The translations under genes and the position numbers were made by a program. Source: Ophiostoma sp. CBS 140.51 (taxonomy: Eukaryota; Ascomycota; Sordariomycetes; Ophiostomatales; Ophiostomataceae). Taken from it: a stretch of DNA of 64,000 bases. Position 1 is the first letter of the stretch. Every line of letters begins with the position of its first letter. A model generated the notes under the pieces. The model was given only the letters and a program-made list of their open reading frames with translations. It was not told the DNA's origin and ran no database searches. This document shows positions 56,182 to 64,000 of this stretch, piece by piece. Location of the stretch: positions 1-64,000 of the forward strand of contig JANSLP010000062.1 of assembly GCA_029298735.1 (NCBI GenBank), read 5' to 3'.

Positions 56182-57483
56182 ATGACGTTGCAAAGAATCC
56201 GCCCGTCCGTTGTCCGCAACCTTCGGACCGCGGCCGCCGCTCGCCAGTTTTCCGTCCAGTCGGCCCTGCGCCGTGAGACCCAGGATGCCTACATTCTGAG
56301 TGCGTCGCGGACGCCGACCGCCAAGTTCAACGGCTCGTTCGTCACCCTTCCCGCACCGAAGCTGGGCGCTGTTGCCATCAAGTCGGCCGTCGAGAAGTCC
56401 GGCGTCCCCGTCGAGAAGATCACCAACGTCTATTTTGGCAACGTCCTTCAGGGTAATGTCGGCCAGTCTCCCGCCCGCCAAGCGGCCATTTTTGCCGGCC
56501 TGCCGACCTCTACTGAGGCCACCACAGTCAACAAGGTGTGCGCGTCCGGCCTCAAGGCTGTTGCGCTCGCCGCGCAGGACATTGAGCTGGGCCTCAGCGA
56601 GGTCCAGGTCGCCGGTGGCATGGAGAGCATGTCGCAGGCACCGTACTACATCCCCCGCTCCAGCAGTCTGCCCGCCTTTGGCAACGTCACGCTCGAGGAC
56701 AGTCTGATCAAGGACGGTCTGACTGACGCCTACGACCACCACCACATGGGCATCTGCGCCGAGACGACGGCCAAGAAGCACAGCATCACCCGCGAAGACC
56801 AGGACAACTACGCCATCAGCTCGTACCAGCGTGCCAAGGCCGCTTGGGACGCCAAGGCTTTCGCCGACGAGATCGCCCCCGTCACCATCACCGACAAGCG
56901 CAAGAAGAAGGAGACCATTATTGACACCGACGAGGGCTACCTTGACGTCAAGATTGAGAAAGTGCCCCAGCTCAAGCCCGCTTTCCTGCGCGACGGCACC
57001 GGCACGGTCACCGCTGCCAACGCCTCCAGCCTCAACGACGGCGCCTCCGCCCTGGTTCTCGGCAGCGCCGCTATTGCCCGCGAGTACGCTAACGGCGGCA
57101 AGTCGCGCGTTCTGGCCAAGATCTGCGGCTACGCCGATGCCGCCGTCGAGCCCATTGACTTCCCCGTCGCGCCCGCCAAGGCCGTCCCTATTGCCCTGAA
57201 GCGTGCCGGCATCACCCAACAGGATGTCGCTGTGTGGGAGTTCAACGAGGCGTTTGCTGCGGTCATCAAGGCCAACGAGAAAATTCTGAACCTCAGCTCG
57301 GAGGCTCGCGTTAACCCGCTCGGCGGTGCTATCTCCCTGGGCCATGCTCTCGGCAGCTCCGGCTCGCGCATTCTGGTGACGCTGCTGCACCAGCTCAAGC
57401 CCGGCGAGTACGGCGTGGCGGCGATTTGCAACGGCGGTGGTGCGGCTACGGCCATGGTGGTGCAGCGTGTCGAGTCTGTGTAG
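56182..57483 (+). CDS. erg10: Acetyl-CoA acetyltransferase (acetoacetyl-CoA thiolase), mitochondrial type
   Basis: A single exon of 433 residues. The first about 30 residues are Arg/Ala-rich (QRIRPSVVRNLRTAAAARQF), a likely mitochondrial presequence. The thiolase signature follows: catalytic Cys120 in NKVCASGLKA, GGMESMSQAPYY, His388 in SLGHALGSSGSR and the second active-site Cys416 in AAICNGGGAAT. All catalytic residues are present. It condenses two acetyl-CoA to acetoacetyl-CoA, or the reverse in Ile and ketone-body breakdown. Codon use is highly biased, suggesting strong expression; it also opens a 587-residue shadow frame on the opposite strand. A cytosolic ergosterol-pathway paralog would be expected elsewhere in the genome. 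Confidence 0.95.
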   Translation: MTLQRIRPSVVRNLRTAAAARQFSVQSALRRETQDAYILSASRTPTAKFNGSFVTLPAPKLGAVAIKSAVEKSGVPVEKITNVYFGNVLQGNVGQSPARQAAIFAGLPTSTEATTVNKVCASGLKAVALAAQDIELGLSEVQVAGGMESMSQAPYYIPRSSSLPAFGNVTLEDSLIKDGLTDAYDHHHMGICAETTAKKHSITREDQDNYAISSYQRAKAAWDAKAFADEIAPVTITDKRKKKETIIDTDEGYLDVKIEKVPQLKPAFLRDGTGTVTAANASSLNDGASALVLGSAAIAREYANGGKSRVLAKICGYADAAVEPIDFPVAPAKAVPIALKRAGITQQDVAVWEFNEAFAAVIKANEKILNLSSEARVNPLGGAISLGHALGSSGSRILVTLLHQLKPGEYGVAAICNGGGAATAMVVQRVESV

Positions 57484-59887
57484 ATTGACACCCCACACCC
57501 CGAGTGATGACGATGACGGATACGAACGAAATATCAACGAAAACGAACTACTGTGTAAAAAACAAAATGCATCAAAATTGAACTAAGCGAAAGGAACTCA
57601 TAGATAACTGGATACTGCATCCATCGGCTCAGCCGAGCATTGGATACACTGGCCGAAGAAGGCAAAGCAAGAAATTAGATCAGATTAAAAAAATGAGAAA
57701 ATATTATTACATACTCATCTCTGCCCCCCCTCCACGTGCACTATCGAAAGCCAAAGGACGAAATGGGGCGTTTCTAGAAGAAGCACCGCTCGATGTAGTC
57801 GAACCAGACGCAGCGCTTAAGTAGCGACCCGCAAACTAGTGATTGGCTGCACCGCGCATGTAATTTGCATCTGTCTCCCGAGAGGCCAACAGGCATCGCC
57901 GTTTTCGTCTTTGCATGATTCTTGCTAGTGTCAACTCGTCACCTTGTAGTGGCCTTCCAATCGTCTTCTAGCTGTTCCTTGAAATGGCGTTCAGATGCCC
58001 TCAAGATGTTCCTTCCCGTCTGAACCCTGTTCTGCCAGTTTACTAGGGCAGGCACGCTTCGGTTTGCTGAAACGCGGAACGAAGAGCATCCATCAGGATC
58101 TCACCAGTAGCAGTTCTTCACTCCGTAGAGTGTATGCTTTGCAAACCCCAAGCACACAAAAAAGAACCCCTCCCTCTGTCCTCCGTCTTCCACATTTTCA
58201 TCACATATTTGCAATATCGTGTGAAGAAATGTCGAAATCGCTATTATGGGGTATGGACGCTGAAGCCCCAGGAGGGGAAGGAACGAAGCCCAATTGGCAA
58301 TTGCTGATGGCGGGGAAGGAGCAAACAGGGGTTCAAAAGGCTTGGCACGGAGGCAAGACCTCGAGAGGGACCAGGCCGCCGTTCCAGGGGCAGAATCACA
58401 GAACAGGGACAGTGCAAAGGGCGAGGCGTGGAGCAAATCGGAAGCGACAGCTGTCTCGTTGAAGTGCTAAAAAGGGTGTAAAGGGACCACGCTAGTCTGG
58501 CTCAGGGGATAGAAACGGTGAAAAGGGGGAGCAACACGCGGGCCCTGACGAAGCGCTCTTACACGCCAATGGTGGCTAGACCGGGCAAGGCTCAGGGGAC
58601 GTTGATCGTCAGGTCAGGGCTGGAACAGTAAGGCAAAGCTAGAATAGGCAGGGACGACAAGACGACAATGGACGCAGAAATGGAAAGAGCGAGCAGAGAA
58701 GCTGTTTCTGCGAGCTTATTACTCCGTACAAGCTGTTACAGTCTTGCAGCACAAGGCTCCATATCTCACCCTGTTCTTGTCTTTTTGTCTTCTTTGGAGA
58801 CACCTCTGCAGCTTCATGCTCACCTTGACCACCCCTGGCCACTCTCAGACTCCAGCAGCACTACTTCTCGGTGGTGCTACTGCACATGCCGGTCGGTTGC
58901 CAGCACCGCGACAGGTACCCAGCTGCACAACAGCAGAAGCAAGGGACGGACAATTCTGCAGACGCAGGCAATTCAGAGGTGCAGGAGTGGGCGACCAAAC
59001 CGGTCGCGTCAGTTGAAGAGACGGTTGAGGACTCAGTTGGGAAACTTTGACGTTGTTGAGACAGGCTTCTTTTTCGTCGGGTTGAAGCAAGTCCTCTGTC
59101 TCGAACGTTCCTTCCTGATTGTGCTCTTGCCGCCCCTTTTTCCTGCGCGTCAACCACCAACCACCAATATTTCTACAGCCTCGACAGCCCACCAATACGG
59201 AGGCCGGCGCACTAGCCCACGAAGACTCAGTTACTGTTCCTGGCGATAGAGACAAAAAGTGGGGCCACGAGGGGAACCGTAGCGAACAAGGCACCCCGTT
59301 TTCACCTTCATAGGGCCCGTTCTGTCTCCAGATTCGCCAGCGCCAAACTGCTCCAAAAATAACGGCCCAAGGTGCCCAAAGCCCATAATACTTTGTAGTG
59401 AGTGGCCCAGGCCCGAAAGGCTCGCAGGTTACTGCCATCCTTTCTGTCCTCAGCAAGCCGCCCCTCCTTCCCAGTTTGTGACAACTCTCTTTCCCGCTTG
59501 CCGCCAGAAAGAAACAAAGCCCACCCGCCCGAACCGTGAATTGCGTTTCGTTGCTCCTTCCTTCTTTCACGAGAGTTCTTTGGGCTTCTTTTACACAACC
59601 CTTCTCTCATTCTCTTTTCGTCGCTTTTGGCCTTTTTTCGTCCGTTCTTCCTTCCTGCTCTATAACGTCCCAGCCGCCGCGGTTTCCCTTTCCTCACACC
59701 CGCCCCGTACTCTCGACCTCTCTCCTCGAACCCCCCTTCTCGACCGCCCCTGCCTCCTTACCGCTCACCGCCCACTAATAACCCGCCTGCCCAGCGCCAG
59801 TCGATCTTTTGTTCGCCAAAAGAAGCATCGTGGGCTTCTCTATTTCTTCAACTGCCCTCACCTCCTCAGCCCGCCACATTGCCCACC
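57484..59887. other. Intergenic: thiolase trailer and MAPKK promoter/leader
   Basis: No gene was recognised in 2.4 kb. The last about 300 bases (59560-59887) are pyrimidine-rich on the plus strand and look like the MAPKK core promoter and leader. Open frames on both strands (for example 58845-59570 minus) lack domains. Confidence 0.55.
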
Positions 59888-61959
59888 ATGACCGATTTTG
59901 CGCCCCGGTCGATGAAGCGGAAGAACGTCAAGGGTCTCGCCCTGACGCCCGCCGCGCCCAAGCCACCACCGACTGCCGAGACCGCCAACATCGGCGGCAA
60001 CGACGACGAGTCTGCCCATCTCGAGATCGGCATCGAATACAACCTGGATCTGCGTCCCGCGGATATCGAGTTTATCAAGGAGTTGGGCTCTGGCAACGGC
60101 GGTACCGTCAGCAAAGTCCGGCACATCCCGACCAACACAACGATTGCCCGCAAGGTACGTTTATTCGTCTGGATTTGGAGCCTGCACTCTCGAGCCTCTT
60201 GGCCTCTGCTTCCTGGCTGCCTCCAGCTGTCTCTGCCCGTCTTGCTCACTGTCTAACTAACTCGTGCAGGTCATTCATGTCGAGGCGAAGCGGGAAATGC
60301 GCAAGCGTATCGTGCGCGAGCTGCAGATTATGCGTGGGTGCCACTCCGAGTATATTGTCACCTTTTACGGCTCATTCCTCAACGACAACAACGACGTAAT
60401 CATGTGCATGGAGTACATGGACGTTGGCTCCCTCGACCGTGTGTCCCGCGTTTTTGGCCCTGTCCGCGTCGACGTCCTCGGTAAGATCGCCGAGGCTACC
60501 CTCGGCGGCCTGACCTACCTCTATGTCAAGCACCACATTATGCACCGCGACATCAAGCCGTCCAACATCCTGCTTAACTCGCGCGGTAACATTAAGCTGT
60601 GCGACTTTGGCGTTTCCGGCGAGCTCATCAACTCCATTGCCGATACCTTTGTCGGTACATCAACATACATGGCCCCTGAGCGTATCCAGGGCGAGCGGTA
60701 CACTGTCAAGTCTGACGTCTGGAGTTTCGGTCTGTCCATCATGGAGCTGGCCATTGGCAAGTTCCCCTTTGCCGCCAGCGAGCAACTGTCCGACGCCGAG
60801 AGCGCCCCAGCCGGTATTCTCGACCTCCTCCAACAAATCGTGCACGAACCCGCACCACGCCTGCCTAAGAGCGAAGCCTTCCCCAGCATTCTCGAGGACA
60901 TGATCCAAAAGTGTCTCTACAAGAACCCCGACGAACGGCCGACGCCGCAGGAGCTGTTTGTGAGTTAACGGATGGGGTGGTAGCCGGCTGCTTTCGAGCA
61001 GGTGGCCGGCTGGCCGCATCATTTTCCTTTGTCTTTTTCTTTGTCTTTTTGCCCCAACGCACATCAACCCTCAAGCTGCATTTACCCTCTGCTAACACAC
61101 GTAGGACCGCGATCCGTTTGTTCAGGCTGCCAAGAGAACCCCCGTCGACCTGCGTGAGTGGGCTGTCGGCATGATGGAGCGGGACAACCGCAAGTCCCAC
61201 CTCGCCCCCCAGCTGTCGCCCGCCACGCAGGAACTTCTCCGCGGCACCGATTCCCCGACCACGTACCACGGCGACGACCGTGACCGTACACTACAGACGC
61301 CAACTTCAGGTGAGATCCCTATTGTGGGCGATATTTTGTCACCCCGTGACCAACATGGCATCAGCCTTCCGAATCGGTCCCCTACGCGGCCAGCCGTTGG
61401 ATCTGGGAACGGGCCCGACAGTGCCGGTATCAGCAGCAGCGGTGCCGGTAGCAGCAGCAGTGCCGGATTCGGCAGCCTTGGCCGCGCAAGTGGACAGGCT
61501 ATACATCCGGGACTGGGAGCACGAGTAGCCACCTCCGACTCGATCCCCCGCGTGCCTGTTCCAATTTCCACCGGTCTCGGCAACGGCCTGCCCGGCGGTC
61601 CCGCCAGCGCGGGTGCGAGCTCGACCACTTTCTCCCTCCCTGTCCGCCTGGCACCACACCCGAGTGGCCCGCCACCGCCCCCACCGCCTAAGAAAGAGAC
61701 GCCCGACGAGTTGCGGCGCCGGCAGCTGCAACAGCAGCAACAGCAGCAACAACAGCAACACCAGCCGCATTCGCACCACTCGCACCACTCTCAACACTCC
61801 CAGCATTCCCAACACTCCCAGCACTCGCATCAGCAATCGCAACAGTACCACCACCAAATTCAACAACAACATCAGAGCCAACAGCCACCATACCAGCAGC
61901 AAACCGTTTATACTTCAACGACAAGCGATACGTACCCCCTCGGATACCCAACAAAATGA
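59888..61959 (+). CDS. ste7: MAP kinase kinase of the Ste7/MEK-2/Mst7 type
   Basis: Three exons, 59888-60154, 60270-60959 and 61105-61959, encode 603 residues. The N-terminus has a MAPK docking motif (KRKNVKGLAL, basic 10-12 and Leu17-x-Leu19). Kinase landmarks: GSGNGGTVSKV glycine loop near 69, HRDIKPSNILL catalytic loop, DFG at 201-203, and the activation segment SIADT with phosphorylatable Ser211 and Thr215 before VGTSTYMAPE. This is the dual-specificity kinase above the Fus3/Kss1-type MAPK, which controls mating, fusion and host invasion in filamentous ascomycetes. The C-terminal 200 residues are disordered, with a PPPPPPKK stretch and a Gln/His/Ser repeat, making it longer than many orthologs. 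Confidence 0.94.
61721..61905 (+). repeat. CAG/CAA tract and 9-bp His-Ser-Gln minisatellite in the MAPKK tail
   Basis: 61726-61761 is a CAG/CAA run coding about a dozen Gln. From 61766 a 9-base unit coding His-Ser-His/Gln repeats about seven times (CACTCTCAA, CACTCCCAG, CATTCCCAA and so on), with synonymous variation. A more degenerate Gln/His region follows. Confidence 0.8.
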
Positions 61960-62849
61960 GACCAAGGAAGCCAAAGATGAAAAGAAAAAGGACAGCATGA
62001 CGAGCATGCACGCGGATATTGTGTTTTGTTTTCTTTCGTTTTCATGGAACGCCAGATGATGTGATGAGACTGAAAAATATATATGTATACATGTGATTTA
62101 GCGATGATAGCTGCCGTTTCTTCCACTTTCTTTATCTCTATTCCTTCCTTTTTTCGTCTCCTTCCCTTCATCTCCTTCTTTTTTAACATGTCTCTCTTTC
62201 GTCTCCGTCTCATTTTTGAACCCCATCTCATATCGTCATTTCATTGCGTTCTTTCTTCACTCTTTTTTTTTTTGGTTACACCATGCCAAGCAATGTCTTT
62301 TATCTCATTTACATTTCTCGCAATTTCAAGCTTAAGTTCAACCATGTTGCAACTCAAGAGCCTATGCTCATTTTACTCTGCCTTGTCGACATATGGCCTT
62401 GTTGGCAAAGGTACCGTCGCCGACAGCCTTCTTTATTTCCTCACGCGGGCTTAGTCGGCAACATCTATTCAGTACAGCCCGTACCTGCCATTCGTCTCTT
62501 GCTCTCAGATGTCCTTGGACTTGAAGGCCGCATTGGGCCTCGCATGGAATTGCATCAGTTTGGCCACCATACTGCGTGCTACCGGCTTAAGGGGGTTATG
62601 CACTCCACGTTGCCTATCCAGACTTTCTGGGAGTCAAAGTTGTGACACCTTCTATCCTGGGAACCGATAAGTACATCAAACAAGATGATCACGGTGCTCA
62701 GGATAACAAGGAAAATACGCAATGGGAAATGTAATCTTGACCAGATTGTGCTAGTACTGCCTTTTCTTTTCTATCGTTAACTCATGCGCATTGCCATCGT
62801 GCTCCTTTTCCTATCCCATTTGCCCCATACTGTCTCGTATTGTGTCCAT
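61960..62849. other. Convergent intergenic MAPKK/HAD hydrolase
   Basis: 3' regions of two convergent genes, T/C-rich from 62110 to 62280. No gene was seen. Confidence 0.6.
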
Positions 62850-63994
62850 CTAAGGTGAAGGAACGATCTCACGTCCGACAAAGCCCTTCTCCAGCACATC
62901 AATCAGCTCGTCAAGGCGTGTGATGACAAGGTCGGTGTGCTCATGCTCGGCCAGGTGCTTGTTGACGTCGTTGACGAGCAGGACAGTTGCTGCACCCGCC
63001 TTGCGGCCCGCTGTCATGTCGTCAATAGAGTCACCCACCATGATCAGTGCCGACGCATCGGCCTCCGGGACCGAGGCCACCTTCTCAATTTCTTCCTCCT
63101 CCTTCTGCTCAGCGGCCACCTCGGCACGGTCGGCTGTGTCCTCAGCGTCGGCATCGGTCGTCCGCAAAAAGCCCCAGCTACGGGCAATGTGCAGGATGCC
63201 GGCCGGGTCGGGCTTGGGCGGGCGGAAGTCGCGCGTCACAATGGGCTCGAACACGTGGCCGTCTAGGAACTTGTCCAGTAAGTGCAGGACCGGCTGTTCG
63301 AAGTTGCGGGTGCAAATGGCCTTGGGAACGCCACGGGAGTCGAGGTAGTCCATAAGCGGGGCCAGACCGGGCTGGGCTTCCTGTGAGGCCATGGCGGCAC
63401 GCTCAATATTGCGGATGCTCTCCATGGCTTCGTGCTGGGGCTCGGGTGTAGGCAGGGCGTAAATGTGGTCAAGGATATCTGTGCCCTTGTTGATGCCGAG
63501 GGCGGCACGCATCTGGCCGAACATGTATGTCTGAGGGACGCTGGGACATGGGATAGAGAAGAATGTGTCAATTTTTGGTGTACATGGTGTTCGTGTCATG
63601 TAGCCTAGAGTGCCAAGGTTTTTAAGACAGCTTCAGATTAGACTCAGAACGGGACTTACCAGAGGGTGCCGTCAACATCAAAGACGACACCACGAAGCAC
63701 CTTTGGCTGTCCAGCAGCGGGAGGCATCAAGGGTATTGTGCTTCCTGGAGTGCGGCTGGCCAGTGGTGCGAACTGTTTGCGGTACGACGAGGCCGCGTGT
63801 GCGGGGGTCGGTGTAGCCATGGTGGCGGCCGAGGCAGTCGAGTATGATGAAAAGGTGAAAATAGATTGAAGAAATGGGGTTGGTGTCGAAGATGTTGTTT
63901 TGTAGCTCAAGATTGTTGGTCGACAAGGACGCACGGTTGCAAGCAGTTGAGTGGTCCAGAAGACGGATGTGGCGAGTGTTCGTGCCGTACGCAT
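62850..63994 (-). CDS. HAD-superfamily phosphatase (phosphoglycolate-phosphatase-like)
   Basis: Two exons, 63994-63660 and 63540-62850 in transcript order, encode 341 residues. HAD motif I is VVFDVDGTLC (nucleophile and acid-base Asp), with the Cys codon split by the 119-base intron; CVPQTYMFGQMRAALGI follows. Motif II lies in AICTRNFEQ, motif III in RPPKPDPAG, and motif IV in MVGDSIDDMTAG. All four are intact, so it should be a small-molecule phosphatase. An acidic insert (about 235-260, EEEEIEK) lies before motif IV. Two starts are possible: the ATG at 63994 gives a Thr/Ser/Arg-rich 58-residue extension resembling a mitochondrial presequence, while an internal ATG at 63820 gives a shorter protein. 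The gene's 5' flank is cut by the window end. Confidence 0.85.
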
Positions 63995-64000
63995 AGGATT

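Noticed and set aside
55774..57537. Minus-strand open frame of 587 codons opposite the thiolase gene
   Set aside because: Shadow frame produced by the strong codon bias of the thiolase gene. The plus-strand frame carries the complete thiolase motifs.
1..64000. tRNA, 5S rRNA and CRISPR arrays
   Set aside because: No B-box-like GGTTCGANTCC, no fungal 5S motif and no regularly spaced repeats were noticed. A covariance-model scan would be more reliable than reading by eye.

Overview
The window is nuclear DNA from a filamentous ascomycete (Pezizomycotina, probably Sordariomycetes; I cannot name the genus). Genes have short GT-AG introns, mostly 50 to 90 bases. Pyrimidine-rich leaders precede several start codons. 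Ascomycete families are present: a Zn2Cys6 regulator, a CFEM protein, Som1, a Ste7-type MAPKK, a fungal kinesin-1 and a 151-residue Rad6. I find 20 supportable protein genes, one intron-encoded snoRNA, and the 3' end of what looks like a non-LTR retrotransposon at the left edge.

Left part (1-19000): a LINE-like tail, then TAF8 and the RACK1/Cpc2 ribosomal scaffold gene. The last RACK1 intron carries a U24/snR24-like C/D snoRNA, as the ASC1 intron of yeast does. Next is a possible three-gene uptake and catabolism group: a Zn2Cys6 regulator, an NCS1 nucleobase-type permease, and a 2-oxoglutarate/Fe(II) dioxygenase transcribed divergently from the permease. The permease/dioxygenase intergenic DNA holds several GATA-factor sites. 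A DHA1-type MFS transporter and an unusual LRR protein kinase follow.

Middle (19000-44700): a 6.9 kb gene-free stretch leads to a large fusion protein (isochorismatase-like, AlkB-like and GST-like regions). A compact block follows: a tentative Rad51-paralog-like gene head to head with SOM1, then COX9 divergent from MRPL22. The last three encode mitochondrial proteins, and the COX9/MRPL22 promoter carries paired CACGTG boxes and a CCAAT box. A CFEM cell-surface protein follows, with 7.4 kb of gene-free DNA upstream that holds a cluster of CCAGGAAC octamers. Then comes a catechol-type O-methyltransferase.

Right part (44700-64000): mostly housekeeping and signalling genes: SUB1/PC4, a DUF92/TMEM19 membrane protein, kinesin-1, the Rad6 ubiquitin-conjugating enzyme, mitochondrial acetoacetyl-CoA thiolase, a Ste7/MEK-2-type MAP kinase kinase with a Gln/His/Ser repeat tail, and a HAD phosphatase.

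Exon boundaries were inferred by eye from splice signals, reading frame and family conservation. Family names come from recognition, not from a search. No CRISPR array, rRNA or tRNA gene was recognised.
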